Source: Candidatus Omnitrophota bacterium
GTDB taxonomy: Bacteria; Omnitrophota; Gorgyraeia; 2-02-FULL-51-18
NCBI GenBank assembly: GCA_023247915.1
Contig: JAHFFN010000011.1
Location: 1-41,304 of the forward strand
Reading direction: 5' to 3'
DNA length: 41,304 nt
Shown here piece after piece: positions 1 through 7,670 of this stretch. Below the pieces are notes generated by a model, which saw only the letters and a program-made list of their open reading frames with translations, did not search any database and was not told the DNA's origin. The position numbers and the translations under genes are program-made. Position 1 is the first letter of the stretch. Every line of letters begins with the position of its first letter.

Positions 1-626
1 GTGGCGTCTTTTAAGCGAGCTAGGCTGAGGGCGACATTCCAGCGAACATCGACAACCGGATCATTCAAATGATTTTTTAAAAGCGTGACGGTTCCCTCAT
101 CGCCGAGCACGCCCAACACATACGCGCTCATTTGCCGGAGTTCCGGAGAATCAGAATTTAAAAGTTCGCTGATTTTTGTTTTAGCGGAATAGGCTTTTAA
201 ATAGCCCAATGACCAAATGGAGTATAATTTGATTTCTTCATCGGGATCGGACAAAACATTTTCAAGAGCCGCGATGGATTCGTTGTCCTTGAAATGACTG
301 AGCGCGATCGCCATGTAGGAGCGTGTCTTTGCATCGTAGCGTTCGGAATCTTCCAGGATGTGGACGATTTCATTTAAGACCGCTTTGTTGCGTATCCCCT
401 CTTTACGGCTGTTGAGTTCATTGGAAAGTTCGAACGCTTTTTGCCAGCGCTTGCCCGGCGCGCCGGATTTGATGGAAGCGATCAACGTTTCAGGGGTTTC
501 GTCTTCGTGGGTTAGAAAAACGACGCTACAAAGAATCAGCGCCATGCCGATGGTGATGACTAGCGGGAAAATAAAAAGGCCAAAAAAAAGTTTACGGCCA
601 CTATTGGGTTTTGGGGCGTCTGACAT
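1..626 (-). CDS. Membrane-anchored HEAT-repeat protein, 3' end outside the window
   Basis: An open frame runs without a stop from an ATG at 626 to the window edge, giving 208 codons. I translated it by hand. The N-terminus is short and basic, followed by one hydrophobic segment at about residues 13-38, which would anchor the protein in the inner membrane. From about residue 55 onward there are paired helices with the Ala/Leu pattern of HEAT-like repeats, for example SYMAIALSHFKDNESIAALE, then YSIWSLGYLKA, then MSAYVLGVLGDEGTVTLLK, then VRWNVALSLARLKD. Such repeats act as protein-binding scaffolds; the partner is unknown. The gene starts 39 bp after the stop of the large secreted protein upstream and could be the last gene of that operon. 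No strong Shine-Dalgarno sequence is visible. The repeat class is fairly secure, the function unknown. Confidence 0.75.
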   Translation of the reverse strand, partial: MSDAPKPNSGRKLFFGLFIFPLVITIGMALILCSVVFLTHEDETPETLIASIKSGAPGKRWQKAFELSNELNSRKEGIRNKAVLNEIVHILEDSERYDAKTRSYMAIALSHFKDNESIAALENVLSDPDEEIKLYSIWSLGYLKAYSAKTKISELLNSDSPELRQMSAYVLGVLGDEGTVTLLKNHLNDPVVDVRWNVALSLARLKDA

Positions 627-665
627 CCGAGAATTATCGCAGATTCAGTTGCCGGCTGTCAACGG

Positions 666-3600
666 CTAGGCGAGATCAAATTTTTTCAAAGCCTTTACTT
701 GTCCACCGATTCGAACGCGAACATTGGAGGCGTGAGGATCTGTGTCAGGATCAACGAGTATGATGCCGCGCGAAACCCCGTTTCGGGAGATGCGCAGTTT
801 GGAAGTGCTTGTGATAGAAAGCGGTTCCACGCAAATACCCACCGTATCATTGGCTTCTCGGACGCGCAGTCCGATATCCTGGCAATAATGGCAGATGTTG
901 GATGCCGCGGCTGACGAAGTTCCCAGGATATCTTCATCTTCTTTGAGTTGATAGAAATACACACCTTCCGGCATTAAGTCGCCGTCATTGATTGTCACTT
1001 CCGTTCCTGACGGAGTGATGGGGCTTCCCGGAATTTCAACAAAATTGCTGGAGGATATGTCATGACGCAACACTTTGTAGCTTCTTGAACCAGTTTCTTT
1101 GGGGAAATTATGCCAAGTTAGCTGAATGGCTCCGCAAGTATCTGCGGCGGGTGTTGCCGCAAATTCCACGCTTTCAGTGACTGAGCAAGGAGCGGACATC
1201 GCGCTCAATCCGGCGGAAGTGACAGTCACTTGAGCGGTTTTGGCAGAAAGATCCCCGTATTGCATGAGTGGGTCTTTGATGGTTTGACCATCTGCATCCC
1301 CGCTCCAACTATACGTGTAAGAAGAATCTCCGCCAGAGGCTTGTGCTGTCCATTGAATGGTTGAAGAGTTGCCCGTCGCGCGCGTTCCCGAACAGTTAAC
1401 AGTTAAATTTTCTATGACTTCCAATGAGCAAGTGTCAGAGGTAATGGTTTGTCCGTCTTCCGAGGTGACGGTCACCTTCGCGGTTTTTGTGCCGGCGGCA
1501 ATATACGTTTGATCAGAAGTTTTGCCTGTCTCACCATCAAGCTTACTACCGCTTCCCCCCACATCTTCCCAAGTATACGTGTAAGGCGCACTTCCACCGG
1601 CAGGCGCGGCTGTCCACGTCACGGTGTTGTTCACGACGACTTGATTGGGAGATACGGAGCACGAAGCCGTAAGCGGCAAGGCGCTGACAACGAGATTAAA
1701 ATTGACGGTTTTTTCAAGCGAGGTATCTCGCGAAACACCTTTTAAGGTAATGGGATAAATTCCGGCCGGCGTCGCGCTGGTGGTTGTGACCGTGAGCACC
1801 ACTTCGCAGGAGTCTTCAGGATCACTTGGTTTGCAAGAATTGCCATCAGCAAAAGCAATGCCTGCTCCATCGGGTAAAATAGTTGCCGTGTCGATGCTCA
1901 AATCCACAAACTCGGTCGCGCGAGTCAATTTTTTCACGGTGGCTGTGGCTGTTCCTGAACTACCCGGAAGCACGGAAACAGCATTTGGAGTCGGATCATC
2001 GAGAGTGTAATTAAACGCGACGGCACCGACATTAATCGTGATCGTAGCCGTGTCACTCATGGGTGGGCCGCCGTTATCGGATACAGAGACGCCCAGGGAA
2101 TAGCTCGGAACCGTTTCATAATTCAGGGCTCCGGCAAGCGTGATGGCTCCGGTAGCGCTATTGATCGCAAACATATTGCCGGTGTTGCCGCTTGTGATCG
2201 AATAGGTCAAGGTGTCTCCGGTGTTTACATCGGAGGCGGCAACGGTTCCTACCAACGTCGCGACAGCGCTATCTTCGGACACGGAAAAAGTCTGGTCATT
2301 GACGACCGGCGCATGATTGATGGCTTCGACCGTGATGGTGATGGTTTCAGTATCAGAAAGATTGGGCGTGCCATTATCCTCCACTTTAAAATTAACTTGA
2401 TGGTCTCCGACATCGCTGATGCCGGGCGTCCAAGTAAATGTTTTTGTTTGAGCATTAAAACTTGCACCTGCGGGAAGCGAACTATCCACCGAATACGTCA
2501 AGCTGTCATTATCCACATCGGTGGCTGAAAGAGAAAAAGTCAGGCTGGCTGCTTCCTTGACCGTTTGATTTCCAATCGCGTCTAAAACAGGCGCGTCGTT
2601 GACAGAGTTTACCGTGATCGCCACTGTTTTGGAAACGGGTGCGTCAATGCCATCATCAGTTTGAACAATGAAACTATCGGCGCCATTATAATTTGCGCTA
2701 GGCGCATAAGTATAATTTGGCATTTGTCCGGTGAGAACGCCATGCTGTACTTGCGAAGTGATGCTGGTGCTCAGTGAATCCCCATCCGCATCCGCGGCGG
2801 TAATTTGAATGCCAACGCTGTCATCTTCATTCACCGATACTGATGTCGGATTAATGCTGATGGTAGGCAAATTATTGGGTGGCGCTGGAGTGACTTGAAT
2901 ACTAACAAGTCCTGCGGCGGAATCTAAGGCGCCGTCATTCGCGATAAAACGGAAGCTATCCGTGCCGACATAACCGTTCGCGGATTTGTAAACAAGATTG
3001 GGGGCGGTTCCGGTAAGTGTTCCGTGCTGGGGTTGGGTGCTGACGCGGAAAGTAAAAATACTGCTATCCACGTCTGTTGCCGCTAAAGTCACTGAAAGAT
3101 TTCGATAAGAAGCCACTGAGAGAGATTGGGGCGTGGCGACAGGCGCGTCGTTGACCGGTGTAATGGTGATTGAAATAGTTGCTGGCGCTGAGTCGGCACT
3201 TCCGTCATTGGCTTTAAAGGTAAAGCTATCCGCGCCTGTGGCATTCAACGTGGGCGTGTAAGTTAGATTAGGAGCGCTTCCGCTCAAAACACCTTTTGCG
3301 GGAGCGGCAACGGTTGAATAAGTCAAAGGACTATTTTCCATGTCGGAGCCGGCAAGCGTGATGCTGAGCGCCGAATCTTCATTGGTGGTGAGAGTTTGAG
3401 CGCTCGCCGTGGGAATGTCATTGACGGCGGTCACAACAATCTTGAAGGTTTGCGTGGTGATGCTGTTACTCTCCCCTGTCTGATCATCCAGCGTTAGGGT
3501 GATCGTTGACTCTCCTGATTGATTAGAAGCCGGCGTGAATTTTAAAACAGCCGTTGAGTTTTGAGTGGCATGGGTTTGGGGTGTGATCACAAGGGCGTCC

Positions 3601-5324
3601 GGAATTAACGTCATGTTGCTGGAAGTGGCTGTAATTTTTGTTGTTTGGTTTTCTCCGTTTCCGGTTGCCGTATTTTCTCCATACCTAATTCCGCTCAGAG
3701 TCACCTGCTGTAATGGCGCGTCTTCATTAATGGTGACTTGTTGCGGGGATGTCATGGACGGAGAAGTGTTGGTTGCGTCCACTGTGACGCTGTCGGTAAC
3801 GGTGGTATTGGAAGCGGTGCGCTGACAAGTCAAAGTGTAGGTGCCTTGCTTTTTGAAAGCGGTTTCCGTAAAAGTTCCGCTGGTCGGTTGACTGCCGGTA
3901 AAAGCGGATCCGGCAACGGTGCTGGAAGCGGTGCAAGAGTCCGCGTTGAGTGTGCTCCATGAAAACACGGCATTTTGCCCGTAAGAAAGGCGAACCGGTC
4001 CGTCGCTGGATTGCCCGGAAGCGTCTTTGGCTTTTAAGTCGACCGAAACAGTGTCTAAATACGCGGTCACGGTTTGATCATGATCCATGGTGTAGGCACT
4101 GCTCAGCGTTGTTTCATTGCTTCCCCAACGCACTAAAAAGGATTTACTTGAATTGGATGCGCTATCGGGTGTCATCGTCAAGGTCACTACCGGCGGTGTC
4201 CGGCTTCCAAACAACGCTGTGCAATCAACGCCGCAATTAATGCCCGACGGGCTACTCACAACAGTTCCTTGGGCGCTATTTTTTAGATCTTTCGTGACAG
4301 CGAGAGAATATTTTCTATAAAAACGAGCCGTGATATTCAGCGTTCGATCTGTTTTTAGCGGACCGCAATCCGGGTTTGTCGAATTGGTGCAACCGGCATC
4401 CCATTGATAAAAGTATGAGTCGCTCGCGGGGACGGCTTTAAACTTGGCATTATTGACGGTACTGCTGGGGTAAACCACGGTTTTAGCGGTACAACCCACG
4501 CCGCATTCTTCTATTTTTTGAAAAGCGCCCCCAATTAAATCGTAGGCCTCGATGGTTCCGGTGGCTGTGGAGCTGGCGGCTTTCGCTAAATTCACATTTT
4601 GCGGAGCGGCGTAATAAGCGCTAACTGTTTTATCTCGATCCATGAGAACGGGACCGCAAGACGGGTTTCTATAGGAAGAAGAGCAGGAGTTATTCCAATT
4701 CTTAAACACATTAGGCGCTGTGGGTTGTTCGCTAAATGTGATATTCGCTACTGAGAAATCCCCGGTGTATAGATAATTGCCAGTACAGGAGGCGGTACTG
4801 CATGTCATGGTCGAAGGGTTGTATCCTCCCGGAAGATTAGCTCCGCGAAGGTCATCCAAAGTGGCGGTGATGGTGCCGGTTTGAGCCGCACTGACAAACA
4901 TCGTCAGTGTGACCGGGCCATAAAATGTGACACTACAATTTCTGTCACGATCCATAAAAACACCGTTCCCAATTTCAGTGGGATTGATCAGGGTCACACC
5001 GGGAGCGTCTACGCCGCTCCAACTATGAACCACACTGCCATTGGCGCCGGAGGCAATGAAATCGACGTGTGTCTGATCCGCGACGGAGTAGGTGCAAGTG
5101 CCGGTTGAGCAAATTTCAGTGCTAATGCTTCCTCCGCCATGATCATAAATGACTTGCACGGCTCCACCGCCGGGGTAGGTGGCTGATGTTAGGACGGTGA
5201 AATTTAATTGGCGATTGGCGGCTTGGGCGTTGGAAAGAGAGATGCCTAGCGATGCCAGCACAAAAATGAAAATCACCGCTGTTTGTCTGAGCCGACCGTT
5301 AAGATTTCTCATAGGCTGTGTCAT
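666..5324 (-). CDS. Large secreted multi-Ig/cadherin repeat protein (1552 aa), putative adhesin
   Basis: Residues 1-35 form a signal peptide ending in AQA. Residues about 37-430 hold four units resembling divergent InlB B-repeats, each ending in a phrase such as MDRDKTVSAYY or MDHDQTVTAYL. From about 530 to 1100 there are tandem bacterial Ig/cadherin (tandem-95 or Big_9-like) domains, marked by recurrent NEDS, VNDAPV and ADSFTFKANDG phrases, followed by a cadherin-like unit near 1012-1100. Two PKD-like domains lie at about 1219-1385 and a fibronectin-III-like domain near 1390-1480. Paired cysteines in several domains suggest extracellular disulfides. I see no LPXTG, PEP-CTERM or C-terminal membrane anchor, so surface attachment is unexplained. 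The start overlaps the upstream small secreted gene by 4 bp (ATGA), so translation is probably coupled. A role in adhesion is inferred from the domain architecture. Confidence 0.9.
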   Translation of the reverse strand: MTQPMRNLNGRLRQTAVIFIFVLASLGISLSNAQAANRQLNFTVLTSATYPGGGAVQVIYDHGGGSISTEICSTGTCTYSVADQTHVDFIASGANGSVVHSWSGVDAPGVTLINPTEIGNGVFMDRDRNCSVTFYGPVTLTMFVSAAQTGTITATLDDLRGANLPGGYNPSTMTCSTASCTGNYLYTGDFSVANITFSEQPTAPNVFKNWNNSCSSSYRNPSCGPVLMDRDKTVSAYYAAPQNVNLAKAASSTATGTIEAYDLIGGAFQKIEECGVGCTAKTVVYPSSTVNNAKFKAVPASDSYFYQWDAGCTNSTNPDCGPLKTDRTLNITARFYRKYSLAVTKDLKNSAQGTVVSSPSGINCGVDCTALFGSRTPPVVTLTMTPDSASNSSKSFLVRWGSNETTLSSAYTMDHDQTVTAYLDTVSVDLKAKDASGQSSDGPVRLSYGQNAVFSWSTLNADSCTASSTVAGSAFTGSQPTSGTFTETAFKKQGTYTLTCQRTASNTTVTDSVTVDATNTSPSMTSPQQVTINEDAPLQQVTLSGIRYGENTATGNGENQTTKITATSSNMTLIPDALVITPQTHATQNSTAVLKFTPASNQSGESTITLTLDDQTGESNSITTQTFKIVVTAVNDIPTASAQTLTTNEDSALSITLAGSDMENSPLTYSTVAAPAKGVLSGSAPNLTYTPTLNATGADSFTFKANDGSADSAPATISITITPVNDAPVATPQSLSVASYRNLSVTLAATDVDSSIFTFRVSTQPQHGTLTGTAPNLVYKSANGYVGTDSFRFIANDGALDSAAGLVSIQVTPAPPNNLPTISINPTSVSVNEDDSVGIQITAADADGDSLSTSITSQVQHGVLTGQMPNYTYAPSANYNGADSFIVQTDDGIDAPVSKTVAITVNSVNDAPVLDAIGNQTVKEAASLTFSLSATDVDNDSLTYSVDSSLPAGASFNAQTKTFTWTPGISDVGDHQVNFKVEDNGTPNLSDTETITITVEAINHAPVVNDQTFSVSEDSAVATLVGTVAASDVNTGDTLTYSITSGNTGNMFAINSATGAITLAGALNYETVPSYSLGVSVSDNGGPPMSDTATITINVGAVAFNYTLDDPTPNAVSVLPGSSGTATATVKKLTRATEFVDLSIDTATILPDGAGIAFADGNSCKPSDPEDSCEVVLTVTTTSATPAGIYPITLKGVSRDTSLEKTVNFNLVVSALPLTASCSVSPNQVVVNNTVTWTAAPAGGSAPYTYTWEDVGGSGSKLDGETGKTSDQTYIAAGTKTAKVTVTSEDGQTITSDTCSLEVIENLTVNCSGTRATGNSSTIQWTAQASGGDSSYTYSWSGDADGQTIKDPLMQYGDLSAKTAQVTVTSAGLSAMSAPCSVTESVEFAATPAADTCGAIQLTWHNFPKETGSRSYKVLRHDISSSNFVEIPGSPITPSGTEVTINDGDLMPEGVYFYQLKEDEDILGTSSAAASNICHYCQDIGLRVREANDTVGICVEPLSITSTSKLRISRNGVSRGIILVDPDTDPHASNVRVRIGGQVKALKKFDLA

Positions 5325-5668
5325 GATTCAATCCACACGAGTCCATCGGGTGTCGAGGAGGAAGGGCTAAAGGAATTTTTTGCTAACTGCAATCCCTCGC
5401 CTACCGTTAGATCTCCGTCCAAAATGATGTCACCACTCACATCGAGCTTTAAATTAGAAGGCGATGAAGAGCTCCCCTCGCTCCCAATGACCACTTTCGC
5501 ATCCGCGTCTTTGGCCAAAACGGCGGAGCGATTGACTGTGAGTTCCATGTACTCTGTGTCCGGCGACGCGTAGTAGGTGACGACCTTGACCTGTTGAGCA
5601 GCCCACAGTGGCGCAGCGCTTATGAGTAAGAGAGAAATCGTTAAGAAGAATAAAGCTTTAGTCTTCAT
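5321..5668 (-). CDS. Small secreted protein, YYxSP family (paralogue 3)
   Basis: The protein has 115 residues, with a signal peptide ending near PLWAA (about residue 24). The mature part starts with KVVTYYASPDTEYMELTV and continues with LAKDADAKVVIG, VSGDIILDGDL and a C-terminal DGLVWIES. It aligns with the protein at 6023-6400 (YTSPSGDYRTL, VVVG, VNGDM, SLWVKS) and more weakly with the one at 5658-6038, so three paralogues sit in a row. It overlaps the upstream gene by 11 bp and the downstream giant gene by 4 bp. I recognise no enzymatic domain. A role as a cell-surface or pilus-associated accessory factor is only a guess from the signal peptide and operon. Confidence 0.8.
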   Translation of the reverse strand: MKTKALFFLTISLLLISAAPLWAAQQVKVVTYYASPDTEYMELTVNRSAVLAKDADAKVVIGSEGSSSSPSNLKLDVSGDIILDGDLTVGEGLQLAKNSFSPSSSTPDGLVWIES

Positions 5669-6038
5669 CGATTGTCTTCTCCGTGAAAGTTTTCAAGAGC
5701 CAAATTTTCCCCGGTTCGGTCTGCACACAATCAATCCCCGGTTTCTGCTCCTCACAATTAAAAAGTTGAATTTGGATCGGGCTTTCCATTTTCAGAGTCC
5801 CGCTGACCGCGGTGCCTCCCACTACTTCCACGGCCGCGCTGTTGGCTGTGGCCGGCGTCCCCATTCCCACCGAACCCTCTTCCGTCGCCAGCCCTGTATC
5901 CCCCGTTGTTTCAACCGCGTCATACGTGCCACTCTTAATGGGGAAATAACCGGTTGTCTTGACCTCGCCGGCAACGCCATTCGAAGCGCTGGCCAATATT
6001 AAAATTAAAAACAAGAATAAGCTCAGCTTTTTACCCAT
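5658..6038 (-). CDS. Small secreted protein, YYxSP family (paralogue 2, divergent)
   Basis: The protein has 126 residues, with a hydrophobic signal peptide (LFLFLILILASASNGVAG) and predicted cleavage near residue 24. The mature part begins EVKTTGYFPIKSGTYDAVET, which matches the position of the YxSPxGxY segment of its neighbours. It has a GLATEEGSVGMG stretch, a VVGGTAVSGTLKM stretch and a C-terminal KIWLLK, the counterparts of the neighbours' motifs. It has two cysteines (NCEEQ and DCVQ) absent from paralogue 3. It overlaps the genes on both sides by 11-16 bp. Family membership is inferred from aligned motifs rather than high identity, and the function is unknown. Confidence 0.75.
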   Translation of the reverse strand: MGKKLSLFLFLILILASASNGVAGEVKTTGYFPIKSGTYDAVETTGDTGLATEEGSVGMGTPATANSAAVEVVGGTAVSGTLKMESPIQIQLFNCEEQKPGIDCVQTEPGKIWLLKTFTEKTIDED

Positions 6039-6400
6039 AGAGACCCTTCATCAGCTGAATCGCTGGTCAGTACCGGTAGTTGGAGCGCCGTTGTGCCATT
6101 GCTTTGATTCAAAAGGATTTGACCTTGCGCCCGCATATCGCCGTTCACGCATAGTTTCACGGCGCAATTGGTGGAGTTATTGAGTCCGACGCCGACAACC
6201 ACAGAAGTTTCTTGCTGCTGGGCTAAGGATGTATTTTTGGTGGTTCGGAGAGTGCGATAATCCCCTGACGGCGATGTGTACTGTGTTTCCATGGTCAGAG
6301 ACTCTTGAATTGCCCAGAGCGGTGAGGCTTGGAGCAATCCTAAAAAAACAAGCGTTAAACGAATAAAACGATTAGGCGAAAAAGAGTGTTTCATTTTCAA
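6023..6400 (-). CDS. Small secreted protein, YYxSP family (paralogue 1), first gene of operon
   Basis: The protein has 125 residues. The N-terminus is longer and basic (MKMKHSFSPNRFIRL), followed by a hydrophobic stretch and cleavage near PLWA. The mature part shows TQYTSPSGDYRTLRTTKNTS, then VVVGVGLNNSTNCAVKLCVN with two cysteines, then GDMRAQGQILL, and ends SLWVKS. It is clearly related to the protein at 5321-5668. It is the first gene after the strong promoter at 6453-6481, with a GAGG Shine-Dalgarno upstream of the ATG. Nothing indicates a catalytic role; it is most likely exported together with the 1552-residue surface protein encoded downstream. Confidence 0.8.
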   Translation of the reverse strand: MKMKHSFSPNRFIRLTLVFLGLLQASPLWAIQESLTMETQYTSPSGDYRTLRTTKNTSLAQQQETSVVVGVGLNNSTNCAVKLCVNGDMRAQGQILLNQSNGTTALQLPVLTSDSADEGSLWVKS

Positions 6401-6452
6401 CCTCTATCCATAACTTACTAAATTTAACTACTCTTAATATCTAACTACAGGA

Positions 6453-6481
6453 AGTATACATTGCTAATTAAGAATTATCAA
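6453..6481 (-). promoter_or_regulatory. Sigma-70 type promoter for the secreted-protein operon
   Basis: On the minus strand the -35 box TTGATA (6476-6481) and the -10 box TATACT (6453-6458) are separated by exactly 17 bp, close to consensus. It lies 53 bp upstream of the ATG at 6400 and directly after the MFS gene stop. Confidence 0.75.
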
Positions 6482-6494
6482 ATATTTCTTAATT
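6466..6494. repeat. Inverted repeat framing the -35 box
   Basis: Perfect 9-bp arms, aattaagaa at 6466-6474 and ttcttaatt at 6486-6494, enclose 11 bp that contain most of the -35 box of the promoter at 6453-6481. The right arm directly follows the MFS stop codon. It could be an operator or a weak terminator hairpin; no T-run follows it on the minus strand. Confidence 0.45.
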
Positions 6495-7670
6495 TTAGGC
6501 GGGATTTTGAATGAGCTCTAACCCTATGAAAATAGTAGAGATAAGGACTATCGAGGTGAGGAGAAATGGGGCAAAATAAGAAACTCCAAGCAAAAAACCT
6601 CCCCAGGTGGGTCCTACCACGCGACCCAGCGCGGAGGCGCCCTGCGCACTACCCATGGTTTGACCTATCTGATTTTGCGAGGAATTTTTTGAAATAAGAC
6701 TTGTGAGTGTGGGTCCGTTGAGGCTGGCGCCGACGCTCATGATGCCCAAAAAAAGCATCAATGATTTTTCAGAAGATGCCCAAGGAATCAAAGCCATCCC
6801 CAAAATCATCAGAGCCGAGCCTGTCAAAAAAAGAGATTTTTCTGAGAATTTTTTGAGAAGCACGCGAATCAAACCCCCTTGAATGAAAATGGCGATGAGA
6901 CCCATCGCCACAAATTGCATCGCTACTTTTTGCGGAGATAATCCAAGTCTGGATTTGCAAAATAACGGAAAAGCGCTGTAAAGACTGGACTGACCCAGGG
7001 CTAACAAAAAAGCACCGGCAAAAAGATGTGGCAAGAGGCTTTTAGAATCGCCCTCACCTTTCAACGACTTCCAAAACTGGATAGAAAAAATACTGCTTCG
7101 GACAACGCGCGCGTCATCGGAGGCTTGAGCCGCCTGACGTGTTTCCGGGAGCGCAAAGCACACCATGAGAAAACTGGTAAATGAAAGGCCTGCCGCGATA
7201 AAGGCCACAGAATGCACAAAAAAAGTCGCGATGGCGGGACCCACGACAAATCCAATGCCAAAAGCCGCTCCGATAAGCCCCATTCCCTTCGCCCGATCTT
7301 CCGGCGAGGTGATGTCCGCGACGCAGGCTTGCGCCGCTGAAATATTACCTCCCATGGATCCGGCTAAGAGTCGCGAAAGAAAAAGAACAACAAAGGAGCT
7401 TGAAAAGCCAAAGAGAATGTAGGACGCGGTCGAACCCAGTGTGCTGATAATCATGATCGGTTTTCGTCCAAATCGATCAGACAGAGAGCCCCAAATCGGT
7501 GAAAAAATAAGTTGTGCCAGCGAATACACGGTGTAGAGAAGGCCGATCGCCACCGCGGACACGCCAAATTTTTCGGCATAAAACGGAAGAAGCGGCAGAA
7601 CGATGCCAAAACCCATCAAATCGATCAGCACGACAAAAAAAACCGTCGTCAACGCAAAACGCTTATTCAA
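6495..7670 (-). CDS. MFS drug-efflux type transporter (TetA/DHA1-like)
   Basis: This is a twelve-helix major facilitator protein of about 390 residues in the inner membrane. The first helix reads VVLIDLMGFGIVLPLLPFY, typical of the TetA-like DHA1 branch, and the loop between helices 2 and 3 carries motif A, GSLSDRFGRKP. The helix-5 region has the GAAFGIGFVVGPAI signature of drug:H+ antiporters. I chose the TTG at 7670 because GAGGAG lies about 10 nt upstream and the TTGAATAA overlap with the uvrD stop suggests coupled translation. ATG codons at 7715-7718 would add 16 basic residues but lack a ribosome site. The substrate cannot be predicted from sequence. Confidence 0.85.
   Translation of the reverse strand: MNKRFALTTVFFVVLIDLMGFGIVLPLLPFYAEKFGVSAVAIGLLYTVYSLAQLIFSPIWGSLSDRFGRKPIMIISTLGSTASYILFGFSSSFVVLFLSRLLAGSMGGNISAAQACVADITSPEDRAKGMGLIGAAFGIGFVVGPAIATFFVHSVAFIAAGLSFTSFLMVCFALPETRQAAQASDDARVVRSSIFSIQFWKSLKGEGDSKSLLPHLFAGAFLLALGQSSLYSAFPLFCKSRLGLSPQKVAMQFVAMGLIAIFIQGGLIRVLLKKFSEKSLFLTGSALMILGMALIPWASSEKSLMLFLGIMSVGASLNGPTLTSLISKNSSQNQIGQTMGSAQGASALGRVVGPTWGGFLLGVSYFAPFLLTSIVLISTIFIGLELIQNPA

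Noticed and set aside
358-669. Plus-strand open frame of about 100 codons
   Set aside because: It lies opposite the HEAT-repeat gene, whose minus-strand translation has a clear membrane segment and repeats; the plus frame has no recognisable features.
666-5324. Tandem DNA repeats in the Ig/cadherin gene
   Set aside because: The protein repeats are clear but the nucleotide sequence of the units has diverged; I see no tandem DNA repeat or recombination-prone identical units.
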